Shown here: piece after piece, positions 26,451 through 34,678 of the stretch
How the letters are laid out: every line of letters starts with the position of its first letter
Numbering within the stretch: the first letter of the stretch is position 1
Assembly (NCBI GenBank): GCA_024640405.1
Contig: JAHEFB010000040.1
Coordinates: 1-42,997, forward strand
From: Alphaproteobacteria bacterium
GTDB lineage: Bacteria; Pseudomonadota; Alphaproteobacteria; Rhizobiales; Aestuariivirgaceae
Direction: 5' to 3'
Length of the DNA: 42,997 nt
The notes under the pieces: generated by a model
Database searches by the model: none
Told to the model about the DNA's origin: nothing
Seen by the model: the letters and a program-made list of their open reading frames with translations, nothing else
Program-made: the position numbers and the translations under genes

Positions 26451-27010
26451 GAGCACGATACTCGCTTCAAACTGGGCAGCCCCAGAGTGCCACCGCCGCT
26501 GGGACCTTGTGCCGTAATTGTATCGCCGTCATACAAGCGAAACACCACATGCGGACTGGCGGCATTGGACATTTGCAGCCAATTGCCCGGTTGCGGCGAT
26601 GCAGACAACTCGACCACGACTTTCCTGTCTTCTGAAATGACGTCGTCCTGGGTCAGCAACTGTCGCGTATTGCTGGCGTTTCCGGTCAGGGAAATCGACC
26701 AACGCCGCGCTGTTGGCCGTTCAATTGACATCACATAGGAGCAATCCTCGGTCAGTTTGTCGCCGCTGTCATCCCGATCCCGGTAAAAAGTCAGCACTTC
26801 GCTGAAATGTTCCGGCAACCGCCCGTTGGCAATGAACTTTGCCTGTGTATATGGGTTGTTTGCCGGATTGCCGGCCACTGGCCAGTTTTTCCAGTTGCCG
26901 TATTGATCAGTGAACAGGGGGCTTTGTTCGGTTGTCATGTAGCGTGCGCTGACAATACCAACGGTTACACCAACCAGAACACTAACTGCAAATCTGACTG
27001 ATGGATTCAT
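26447..27010 (-). CDS. DUF1214 envelope protein
   Basis: This 187-residue protein has an N-terminal hydrophobic segment (FAVSVLVGVTVGIVSARYM) followed by a DUF1214-type beta-rich domain (NNPYTQAKFIANGRLPEH, RRWSISLTGN, PQPGNWLQMS). It forms a translationally coupled pair with the DUF1254 gene. It lies about 140 bp after the penicillin-binding protein gene on the same strand, so an envelope role is plausible. No catalytic residues can be named. Confidence 0.84.
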   Translation of the reverse strand: MNPSVRFAVSVLVGVTVGIVSARYMTTEQSPLFTDQYGNWKNWPVAGNPANNPYTQAKFIANGRLPEHFSEVLTFYRDRDDSGDKLTEDCSYVMSIERPTARRWSISLTGNASNTRQLLTQDDVISEDRKVVVELSASPQPGNWLQMSNAASPHVVFRLYDGDTITAQGPSGGGTLGLPSLKRVSCS

Positions 27011-27151
27011 ATCTTTTCAACGCTGACAGGTGACCGACTTTCAGATGAAGGCAGCTCCATCCAATAATCCAGTCCAAAAACTTTGGTATCCGCATAATTC
27101 TGAGTGGGGCAGGGTATGACAGGAATCACGTTGCACCACCGGGGTTTGACT

Positions 27152-29434
27152 CTAACGTGACTGCAACAGGTTTCGCAATCTTTTAGAATTGCGTTTGCGA
27201 ACCGACGCCCGACGGCGGTTTTTCTCGGCCCGACGGGTTTTTGCTGAACGCTTTGCTTTCTTGCTTCTCTTCGGTTGGACAACCTTGACCTTGTTGTCCT
27301 GGTTCTTGAACAGCGTGAACATGTCCCTCAGGACGTTGACAACGGCATCTTCGCCAGAACCATCGCCGGAACCATCAATTGCCAATTCTTCATCAGCCTG
27401 AACGGCTGCGACCTCGACTTCGGGCCCGCCAATATTGTCCAGGGTGTTACGGTTGCTTTCCAGGAACGCATAGTGCTTTTCCTCAGCGGGTACACCCAAC
27501 AGCGGTACCGGTCGTTTTGCCCTGTCTGCACGTAGCATATAGGCCTTCCAGGTGCGCGCGGGAATTGATCCTCCGGTTGCTCTCTTGGTCGGCGTATAAT
27601 CATCATTGCCGTACCAGACCCCGGTCACATACTTACCGGTAAAACCGACAAACCACGCATCGCGATAACTCTGGGTAGTCCCGGTTTTACCGGCAGCAGG
27701 TGTGTAGCCCAGGTCTGCACGCCGGGCCGTTCCGGATTCAATAACCTGCCCCATCATGCGGTTGAGGTCGCTGGCAACAGTTGAAGGAATAACCTGCCGG
27801 TCAGGTGGCGCATGAAGCCGCCGGTTATAAATGATTTCACCGGAAGCGCGCCGGATTTCCAGCACCGTGTGTGGGTTGCTCAACCTGCCGCCATTGGCAA
27901 AAGTCGCGTATCCACGCGTAATGTCGAGGACCGTCATGCCATTTGCGCCAAGAACCATCGACGGAACCGACAACAGCTCCGCCTGTACACCCACACGCTT
28001 TGCAGCATCGATGATTTTTTTACGGCCGATCTGGGTCATGATGCGGACAGGCACGGTATTATAGGATTTTGCCAGCGCCGTAATCAGATTGGTGCGCCCG
28101 GCATAGCGATGCGAGTAATTTCGCGGCGACCACCGGCCGATGGAAATTGGTCCGTCAATAATCGATGTTTCAGGTTTCATGCCATCAAGCAGCGCAGCAA
28201 GGTAGACGAAAGGTTTGAAGGCCGATCCGGGTTGACGCAGCGCATCGGTCGCGCGATTGAACTGGCTTTCCTCATAATTGCTGCCGCCAACGATGGCCTT
28301 TACGGCACCCGAAGGTGTCATGGAAACCAGCGCTGCCTGGGTCGCGTTGTAGCGCGGACCCTCGGTTGCCAGCATGTTGGCTGTTTCCAGTTCTGCTGCT
28401 TTTTGCATGGCCAGGTCAATCGTGGTCTTGACTTCCACCACATAATCATCGGTCAGGTTTTGCTCTTCCATGACGGCGAGCGTTTCCTTGTATGCCCAGT
28501 CCAGAAAGTAATTGGGGCTTGCAAAAATGTCGTTATCGATGGCCTTGGCAGGGTTTTGACTGGCCTCGAGAAACTGGCCCTGGGTGATGTAGCCGACGTC
28601 CAGCATACGGCCAAGGACGATATTTGCCCGCGCTATTGCAGCTTTGCGGTTGACATGCGGTGCATAGGTTGACGGCGCCTTGAACAGGCCGGCCAGGATC
28701 GCGGCTTCTGGCAAATTCACATCACGAACGGATTTGCCGAAATAAAACTGTGTCGCCGCCTCCATGCCGTAGGTGCCGCCGCCGAGATAGGTACGATCCA
28801 GATACAGTTTCAGGATTTCTGCTTTGGTCAGCCTCGCCTCAATCCACAGGGCAAGGAAGGCTTCATGCACTTTTCGGCGCAGCGACCTTTCCGGCGAGAG
28901 AAACAGGTTCTTGGCCAGCTGTTGTGTAAGGGTCGATCCACCTTGAACCACATCTTGCGCCCTGGCATTGGCAATCATCGCGCGGAATGTGCCAAGCACG
29001 TCGACACCGAAATGCTGGAAAAAGCGTATGTCTTCCGTGGCCAGCACCGCTTTCACCAGGTGGGGCGGGATCTCTTCAAGCGGAATCGCATCGTCCTGCA
29101 AAACACCCCGCTTGCCTATGATTTCACCATTGATGTCAGTAAAGGTGACGGCATACTGGCGTCCGGAGTTCCAGATATCGTCAGTTTCATTAAGGGTGGG
29201 CAGCGCAACGGTAATTACGCCAATCGCGAACACGGTCCCGAACGTCGCCGCATCATCAAGCAGATCAACGACAACGCGCTTGATGCCGGTAACTCTGAAA
29301 CGCATGAGGAAATATGTATAGGCAACCCACATGCGTCTGAGCCAGTCATAAAGCTCGAAGGCGTAGTGCGAAAACACTTCGTCCAGTTTCATGAAGAACT
29401 GGAACATTTTCTTGAGTGCTGAGTTGTCTATCAA
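27152..29434 (-). CDS. Class A penicillin-binding protein (PBP1A-type)
   Basis: This 760-residue bifunctional enzyme polymerises and cross-links peptidoglycan. After a 60-residue cytoplasmic region comes one membrane helix (about 64-82), then a GT51 glycosyltransferase domain with Glu134 in ATEDIRFFQHFG and GGSTLTQQLAKNL (166-178). The transpeptidase domain has SxxK at Ser404 (SAFK), SYN at 457-459 and KTG at 583-585. The last 50 residues are extremely basic (runs such as KKAKRSAKTRRAEKNRRR), which is unusual for a periplasmic end. The ATG at 29434 is a reasonable start, though an internal Met10 or Met15 is possible. Confidence 0.95.
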   Translation of the reverse strand: MIDNSALKKMFQFFMKLDEVFSHYAFELYDWLRRMWVAYTYFLMRFRVTGIKRVVVDLLDDAATFGTVFAIGVITVALPTLNETDDIWNSGRQYAVTFTDINGEIIGKRGVLQDDAIPLEEIPPHLVKAVLATEDIRFFQHFGVDVLGTFRAMIANARAQDVVQGGSTLTQQLAKNLFLSPERSLRRKVHEAFLALWIEARLTKAEILKLYLDRTYLGGGTYGMEAATQFYFGKSVRDVNLPEAAILAGLFKAPSTYAPHVNRKAAIARANIVLGRMLDVGYITQGQFLEASQNPAKAIDNDIFASPNYFLDWAYKETLAVMEEQNLTDDYVVEVKTTIDLAMQKAAELETANMLATEGPRYNATQAALVSMTPSGAVKAIVGGSNYEESQFNRATDALRQPGSAFKPFVYLAALLDGMKPETSIIDGPISIGRWSPRNYSHRYAGRTNLITALAKSYNTVPVRIMTQIGRKKIIDAAKRVGVQAELLSVPSMVLGANGMTVLDITRGYATFANGGRLSNPHTVLEIRRASGEIIYNRRLHAPPDRQVIPSTVASDLNRMMGQVIESGTARRADLGYTPAAGKTGTTQSYRDAWFVGFTGKYVTGVWYGNDDYTPTKRATGGSIPARTWKAYMLRADRAKRPVPLLGVPAEEKHYAFLESNRNTLDNIGGPEVEVAAVQADEELAIDGSGDGSGEDAVVNVLRDMFTLFKNQDNKVKVVQPKRSKKAKRSAKTRRAEKNRRRASVRKRNSKRLRNLLQSR

Positions 29435-29625
29435 TCTCTTGTGTCCGCTAATGTCAGGTGCCGTGATGCGCCATCATCAACAAGCTTTCAAAATTCGTAA
29501 TGGGCTTATCTGAGCTACGTGAACCTTGTTGGTCCGTATGGATATCTGCTCCAGACTTCAGTATGAACCTATCTTAAAACAGATGTTTGAACAACTTGCC
29601 AGCTTCACAAGATTTTGAGTACCGG

Positions 29626-30078
29626 ATGAACAAAGTTTCTGCTCCGTTCTGGGAGATCAAAAAACTCGGCGACATGTCGCGCAGGGAATGGGAGTCTCTG
29701 TGTGATGGATGTGGCCGGTGTTGTCTAGTCAAGCTGGAAGATGAAGACACCGGCGAAATACATACAACCGACGTCAGTTGCAAGTTGCTCAATTGCCGGA
29801 CATGCCGCTGCAAGAGTTATGCGAACCGGCATGACGTGGTGGATGATTGCATCAAACTGGACCCGGGCAACGTTACCGAACTCGGTTGGCTTCCGGCGAC
29901 CTGCGCATATCGGTTGATCTGGGAGGAAAAACCACTTTTTGGCTGGCATCCGCTGATTTCGGGCAGTCCGGAAAGTGTACACGAGGCTGGAATTTCGGTG
30001 CGCGGAAAGGTCACTGGCGAAGACAGCGTGGCGCTGGAGGAGTTGCCGCTGCGGATACATCACTGGCCAGACCTGTAG
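29626..30078 (+). CDS. YcgN-family (UPF0260) cysteine-cluster protein
   Basis: This 150-residue protein opens [20 protein letters not shown], with cysteines 26, 29, 32 and 33 (CDGCGRCC), then [11 protein letters not shown] and the C-terminal FGWHPLISG and RIHHWPDL. This is the UPF0260/YcgN family, whose cysteine cluster probably binds metal. Function is unknown. A TTG at 29587 is in frame but the ATG at 29626 gives the family N terminus. It is convergent with the LysR gene. Confidence 0.92.
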   Translation: MNKVSAPFWEIKKLGDMSRREWESLCDGCGRCCLVKLEDEDTGEIHTTDVSCKLLNCRTCRCKSYANRHDVVDDCIKLDPGNVTELGWLPATCAYRLIWEEKPLFGWHPLISGSPESVHEAGISVRGKVTGEDSVALEELPLRIHHWPDL

Positions 30079-30120
30079 TTTCGGGTGCCGGTGAGCAGAG
30101 TAACGACAATTGCGGCCCGC

Positions 30121-30972
30121 TCAGTTGAGGATTTCGACGAGCGCGTCAATCTTTGGAGACATCGCGCCCTTCCGCCAGATCAGCAATGTTTCAGCCTTGT
30201 CCAGTCCGGGTGGCGGAGTGTGCCTGCTTAACAGATGGTTTTCCGGGAAAGTGTCGAGTACACTACCGGGCAACAGCGCAACCCCCATGCCCACGACAAC
30301 ACAGCCCATCATGGCGTGATAGGAAGACAGCTGGACGGTATGTCTCGGCATGTCACCACGTTGCTCATACCAGCTCTCCAGTCGCTTGCGATGCGGACAA
30401 CCGTGTTCAAATGCAATGATCGTTGGCGGCAGTGGCTGGTCATCGCAAACCGTCGGATGATCCTTTTTTGCCACCAGAACCAGATCTTCCTCAAAAGCGG
30501 TGATTCGGTCGAAGGGCCCATCTGCGATGGGTTCGGCCACCAGGGCCGCATCAAGTTCTCCGGCCAGGATCGCGGTTGCCAGTTGTGTCGGGTTTCCCGT
30601 GCGCAACTGCAAATCGACCTCCGGGAAGCGGCGGTAATATTCTGTCAGTGGCCGTGGCAGCCGTACAGCCGCCGTGCTTTCCATCGCGCCGAGCCGGAAC
30701 ACTCCTCTTGGTCTGGGGTCCTGCACGGCATTGCGGGCCTCGTCAGACAGCGCCTGCAACCGCCTGGCGTAGTCCAGCAGGGTGTGACCTGCAGGTGTCA
30801 GGTGCAGTTTCTTGCCTTGCCTGAGAAACAGTTGTGTGTCGAGGTCCTCCTCCAGCTGCTTGATGCGCGTGGTTACGCTGGATTGCACCCGCAGCAGTTT
30901 TTCCGCTGCCCGTGTAATCCCGCCTTCGTCAACGACGGCTCGAAATATTCGAAGATCACTCAGTTCCATCAT
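30121..30972 (-). CDS. LysR-family transcriptional regulator
   Basis: This 283-residue regulator has an N-terminal winged helix (residues 4-62; FRAVVDEGGITRAAEKLLRVQSSVTTRIKQLE) and a periplasmic-binding-protein-like effector domain from about 90. It diverges from the globin gene at 31097 across 124 bp, so the globin is the likely target. The inducer cannot be inferred. The length is slightly short but within the family range. Confidence 0.92.
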   Translation of the reverse strand: MMELSDLRIFRAVVDEGGITRAAEKLLRVQSSVTTRIKQLEEDLDTQLFLRQGKKLHLTPAGHTLLDYARRLQALSDEARNAVQDPRPRGVFRLGAMESTAAVRLPRPLTEYYRRFPEVDLQLRTGNPTQLATAILAGELDAALVAEPIADGPFDRITAFEEDLVLVAKKDHPTVCDDQPLPPTIIAFEHGCPHRKRLESWYEQRGDMPRHTVQLSSYHAMMGCVVVGMGVALLPGSVLDTFPENHLLSRHTPPPGLDKAETLLIWRKGAMSPKIDALVEILN

Positions 30973-30983
30973 CTCTCCTGAAG

Positions 30984-31008
30984 AATGATTTGATCTAAAT
31001 TACTCATT
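30984..31008. promoter_or_regulatory. Candidate operator between lysR and globin
   Basis: AATGA and TCATT form perfect five-base arms 15 bp apart. Inside, TTGAT-N4-ATTAC matches 8 of 10 positions of the FNR/FixK consensus TTGAT-N4-ATCAA. It could be a LysR site, an oxygen-regulator site or neither. Confidence 0.28.
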
Positions 31009-31096
31009 TTACATGATGAAAACTGAACCGTAAACAACCTCCATTCGTCACTTGAACGAACTCAGTCGAGTGACCGCAAACCCATGGAGAACCGCA

Positions 31097-31525
31097 ATGA
31101 ACAAAACTGAAGTTGAACAAATTCGTAAGAGTTGGGCTCTGGTCGAGCCAATCGCTGATGTTGCCGCACAACTGTTTTATCAACGGTTGTTCGAGATTGA
31201 CCCCAGCGCGAAACGGCTGTTTGCACGTACCGACATGGAGACCCAGAAGGAACGTCTGCTCACCGCGATCGGTTTGGTCGTCAAGAAGGCGGATAAACTG
31301 GACATCATTGCTCCGGTGTTGAAGGATCTTGGCCGCAGCCATGTGAAATACGGCGTTGAAGACCATCATTACGATTCGGTTGGCTCTGCGTTGATATGGA
31401 CTTTGGAACAGGGCCTTGGCGAAGGTTTTACCGACGAAGTGCGTGCTGCCTGGTCGGTTTTCTATGCGCTGGTATCCGGTCCGATGCGGCAGGCTGCAGC
31501 CGAAGAACAACGTTCGGCTGCGTAG
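31097..31525 (+). CDS. Single-domain bacterial haemoglobin
   Basis: This 142-residue globin resembles the haem domain of flavohaemoglobins and Vitreoscilla-type haemoglobin. The proximal His82 is in SHVKYGV, with candidate distal Tyr28 (B10), Phe42 (CD1) and Gln50 (E7), the set that favours oxygen binding and nitric-oxide dioxygenation. No reductase domain is attached. GGAG lies seven bases before the ATG at 31097; an upstream frame to 31052 lacks a start signal. It is divergent from a LysR gene. NO or microaerobic stress is the likely context, by family knowledge. Confidence 0.92.
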   Translation: MNKTEVEQIRKSWALVEPIADVAAQLFYQRLFEIDPSAKRLFARTDMETQKERLLTAIGLVVKKADKLDIIAPVLKDLGRSHVKYGVEDHHYDSVGSALIWTLEQGLGEGFTDEVRAAWSVFYALVSGPMRQAAAEEQRSAA

Positions 31526-31602
31526 CCCGGCAGCCCGTCAATCATCAGAACGAGGCATTGAAAACCTGACCCTTGCAACCTGGGTGCAGGCAGGAGGTAA
31601 AC

Positions 31603-32516
31603 ATGAAAATTGCGATAATGGGAGCCGGTGCGATCGGCGCTTATGTTGGTGCCAGGCTGGCGCAGGCGGCCATGATGTATCGTTGATAGCGCGAGGCGCA
31701 CATCTCACTTCAATCCGTCAGAACGGACTATCCATTGAGAGTCCGCTGGGTGAGGTAAGTGGTCTACGTATACCGGCGACCGATGATCCCTCGGACATCG
31801 GCGTGGTTGATCTGGTGATTTTTACCGTCAAGCTGTGGGATACCGAGGCCGCCGCTAAGGCAATGCAGCCGTTGATAGGTCCTCACACCCGCGTGGTGAC
31901 CTTGCAAAATGGCATTGACAGTGTTGCGGTCATTTCCCTGCAGGTTGCCAGCCACCAGGTCGTGGGTGGTGTCATTTATCTGTTTGCCGTCATCGACCGG
32001 CCCGGGGTGGTTCGCAACTCAGGCGGTGTGCACAAAATGATTGTCGGTACCGATAACCAGAACCCGCTGATTGCCGAACTGGTCGAAGCATTGGTCCAGG
32101 CTCCGGGTATCGAAGGCCTGGCAAGCGAAGATGTTCGCCGAACCATATGGCAGAAGTACATCCGGCTGGTGCCGCTGTCGGCTGCTGCCGCTTTGACCAG
32201 AAGGCCGATTGGCCATGTACGCGATAACACCACGGACAGAAAATTCCTGCAGTCCCTGCTGGAAGAACTGGTGGCAGTTGCCAATGCAGAGGGGCAAGAT
32301 TTCGCCGATCGGGAGGTCACCGACGGGATCGATTTTTACGACGGACTGCCGCAGGAATTCAAACCGTCCATGCTGGAAGATGTTGAACGGGGAAATTGCC
32401 TTGAATTGCCGTGGCTGTCCTCACGAGTATGCGAACTTGGACAACTGCACGGCGTGGCGACACCAGCCAACTGGGCGGCCAACTGGGGGTTATGCCTCCA
32501 GGTCGGCGGAATGTGA
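31603..32516 (+). pseudogene. 2-dehydropantoate 2-reductase-like gene, split by a one-base frameshift
   Basis: A ketopantoate-reductase-family (PanE/ApbA) gene is present in two frames. AGGAGG lies five bases before the ATG at 31603, which opens MKIAIMGAGAIGAYVGARLA, a normal Rossmann start. After CAG-GCG at 31663-31668 that frame ends at TGA 31684. The frame continuing the family text (GGHDVSLIARG ... LVIFTVKLWDTEAA ... VVTLQNGIDS ... WQKYIRLVPLSAAAALTRRP) runs to 32516. Restoring one G near 31668 joins them into about 305 residues. It may be a real pseudogene, a sequencing error or, less likely, recoding. It follows the globin gene by about 80 bp. Confidence 0.85.
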
Positions 32517-32573
32517 TGCAAGTGTACCGCCAGGTGGCAATTGCAGTCGCCATTGGTTGATCCTGCACACCAC

Positions 32574-32666
32574 CTTGTGGTCAACCAGACCACGGCGGAA
32601 ACCGCGCCTTGCCAGCGAACACAGAAAACTGGTCAAACGATTCTATCTTGGCGAAATTTGCTCTAG
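32574..32666 (+). repeat. 93-bp mosaic repeat, copy 1
   Basis: It aligns without gaps to the reverse complement of 42878-42970, about 84 % identical by hand count. It begins CTTGTGGTC, contains an imperfect hairpin GTGGTCAACCAGACCAC at 32577-32593 and ends GCTCTAG. It lies between the broken reductase gene and the nitroreductase gene. Confidence 0.75.
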
Positions 32667-32760
32667 CCGAATGACGGAATTCGGACCATCAAATGGTTCA
32701 CAATAAGAGCAAACCGCCTTAGTCTGCCGACCGATTGATTTTTCCGGCTGGTGGTGACCC

Positions 32761-33435
32761 ATGAATTTTGATGAAGCGGTGCGCGCCCGATACAGCTGCC
32801 GTGCCTTTCGGACCGATCAACCGGTTGATCGACAAACGGTTGAAGAGCTTTTGGACATTGCTTCGCACGCTCCGTCCGGCGGAAATCTGCAACCCTGGAA
32901 TATTATTGCACTGAGTGGCAAACCGCTGGCATCTCTGGTGAGCGACGTGACCGCCAGTTTTGCAGAACTGCCGCGTGGTGAAGGTGGCGAGTACAGAATC
33001 TATCCCGAAAACCTCAAGGAGCCCTATTTTACGCGGCGCCACAAGTGCGGCGAAGACCTGTATGCGACCATCGGCGTGGAACGCGGAGACAAACCGGGCA
33101 GGATGAAGCAGTTTCGCCGCAATATCGAAATGTTCTCTGCGCCGGTGGGTTTGTTTGTTTATCTGGATCGCCAGATGCAGCCGGGCCAGTGGTCAGACGC
33201 CGGCATGTTCATACAGACCCTGATGCTGGCGGCAACCGAGCGCGGGCTGGCAACCTGTGGACAGGAATTTTGGTCCATGTGGCACAAGTCGGTCGCGCAA
33301 TACACCAAGCCACCGCAGGACTGGATGTTGTTCTGTGGCATCGCTCTCGGAGTTCCCGATGCCGATGCGGTGGTAAACTCCTTGAAGACAGATCGCGCGC
33401 CAGTATCGGAATTTGCACGCTTTACCGGCTTTTGA
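32761..33435 (+). CDS. Nitroreductase-family FMN oxidoreductase
   Basis: This 224-residue enzyme has the nitroreductase fold: N-terminal ARYSCRAFRTDQPV, FMN-binding SHAPSGGNLQPWNI (about residues 38-51) and the C-terminal GLATCGQEFW and CGIALGVPDADA. Family members reduce nitroaromatics, quinones or related compounds with NAD(P)H; the physiological substrate is unknown. The length is normal. It stands between a repeat and the PepSY/two-component group and is probably transcribed alone. Confidence 0.9.
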   Translation: MNFDEAVRARYSCRAFRTDQPVDRQTVEELLDIASHAPSGGNLQPWNIIALSGKPLASLVSDVTASFAELPRGEGGEYRIYPENLKEPYFTRRHKCGEDLYATIGVERGDKPGRMKQFRRNIEMFSAPVGLFVYLDRQMQPGQWSDAGMFIQTLMLAATERGLATCGQEFWSMWHKSVAQYTKPPQDWMLFCGIALGVPDADAVVNSLKTDRAPVSEFARFTGF

Positions 33436-33510
33436 GGTTTGAATTTAAGTGTTCATCACATGTTCATGTGCAATAATGCATGGTCCGGCTCGAAATCGAA
33501 AATCCGCGAA

Positions 33511-33960
33511 GTGAGCAAATTGAAAAAGCAATTAATAACATTGGTTTGCCTGATTATTGGCACATGCACAGCCGGCGCACTCGCGTCTGCTGCGCCTGTG
33601 ATGTCCATGGCGCAACCCTCTGTTGTAGAGCGCATTAGCGAGGAGGCGGCCACTGCTGCGGCAGCCACAGCACCTGTGATGGACGCTGTGGGCGGATTCA
33701 AGATCCGGCGCGCCGGACGCAGGGCTATTCGCCAGGCTTTGAGGAATCGTGGAGGTCTGGGCGTCATTGCACCGCTGGCGCCTATAATACACGTAGGCGG
33801 TGCCTCCTCTGCCAAACGCGCTGCCGAGCGCGCAGTGGGCGGCCGCGCTGTTCGAGTAGTCAGGCAGGGGCGAAAATTTGTCGTCACTGTGGTTTCCGGC
33901 GGCAGCGCAAAGCGTTGCATCGTGGATGCCCAGAGTGGACAGGTTCTGGGGTGCCGTTAA
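33511..33960 (+). CDS. Secreted PepSY-like protein of a two-component cluster
   Basis: This protein of about 149 residues has a signal peptide (LKKQLITLVCLIIGTC, then cleavage near ALASAAP), an Ala-rich stretch, and a C-terminal 35 residues (RVVRQGRKFVVTVVSGGSAK, then a Cys and an Asp-Ala-x-x-Gly turn) like a PepSY unit. PepSY proteins are often encoded beside PhoPQ-like systems and act in the periplasm. The start is uncertain: GTG 33511, TTG 33520 and upstream ATGs at 33460/33466 are all in frame and none has a strong ribosome site. The response regulator begins 47 bp downstream. Confidence 0.68.
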   Translation: MSKLKKQLITLVCLIIGTCTAGALASAAPVMSMAQPSVVERISEEAATAAAATAPVMDAVGGFKIRRAGRRAIRQALRNRGGLGVIAPLAPIIHVGGASSAKRAAERAVGGRAVRVVRQGRKFVVTVVSGGSAKRCIVDAQSGQVLGCR

Positions 33961-34006
33961 TGTGAGCCGGACAGGCGGCCTGAATATCTGAAGAAGCGAG
34001 GATGGT

Positions 34007-34678
34007 GTGCGTTTACTTGTGGTTGAAGATGATCCGGATTTGAACCGGCAATTGGTTACGGCGCTAGGCGACGCTGGTTACGCTGTTGACAATGCAACAG
34101 ATGGTGAAGAAGGCCATTTCCTTGGTGATACGGAGCCTTATGATGCCGTTATTCTCGACATAGGCCTGCCGGTTATGGACGGCGTCAGCGTGCTGGAAAA
34201 CTGGCGCCGCGACGGCCGCAAGATGCCGGTGCTCATTCTGACTGCGCGCGATCGCTGGAGCGACAAGGTCGCCGGGTTTGATGCCGGTGCCGACGACTAT
34301 GTTGCAAAGCCGTTTCACATGGAAGAGGTATTGGCCCGGGTCCGCGCCTTGCTGCGCCGGGCATCCGGAAATGCCTCGTCGGAAATGACATGCGGAGATC
34401 TTGCACTGGATACCAGCAGCGCCCGGGTGACCGTAAACGGCAGCGCCATAAAGCTGACTTCGCTGGAGTTTCGTCTGCTCAGCTACATGATGCACCACAA
34501 GGGCAAGGTCATTTCCCGGACCGAATTGGTCGAACACCTTTACGATCAGGATTTTGATCGTGACTCCAACACCATTGAGGTGTTTGTCGGCAGGCTTCGC
34601 AAAAAGCTCGGCATTGATGTGCTGAAAACTGTTCGCGGGCTTGGTTATTGTCTGTCAGAGCCGGATGATCAGTCGTAG
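34007..34678 (+). CDS. OmpR/PhoB-family response regulator
   Basis: This 223-residue protein has a receiver domain with acidic pair Glu7-Asp8-Asp9, phosphoacceptor Asp51 (VILDIGLPVMDG) and the conserved Lys in DYVAKPF, followed by a winged-helix output domain (about 125-220; LTSLEFRLLSYMMHHKGKVI). AGCGAGGA precedes the GTG at 34007. The kinase gene starts inside its last codons. The PhoP-like arrangement with a PepSY protein upstream suggests sensing of an envelope signal, but the stimulus is not evident. Confidence 0.95.
   Translation: MRLLVVEDDPDLNRQLVTALGDAGYAVDNATDGEEGHFLGDTEPYDAVILDIGLPVMDGVSVLENWRRDGRKMPVLILTARDRWSDKVAGFDAGADDYVAKPFHMEEVLARVRALLRRASGNASSEMTCGDLALDTSSARVTVNGSAIKLTSLEFRLLSYMMHHKGKVISRTELVEHLYDQDFDRDSNTIEVFVGRLRKKLGIDVLKTVRGLGYCLSEPDDQS

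Noticed and set aside
27007..27282. Minus-strand frame ending with ATGA over the DUF1214 start
   Set aside because: Its start is inside the penicillin-binding protein gene and the 27011-27151 gap part shows no coding character; the four-base overlap is probably chance.
27812..28672. Plus-strand open frame of about 286 codons opposite the penicillin-binding protein
   Set aside because: Antisense to conserved transpeptidase sequence and without recognisable features.
30235..30981. Plus-strand open frame of about 248 codons opposite lysR
   Set aside because: Shadow of a clear LysR gene.
31660..31690. Programmed -1 frameshift in the ketopantoate-reductase-like gene
   Set aside because: No X-XXY-YYZ slippery heptamer and the family is not known for recoding; a base loss or sequence error is simpler.
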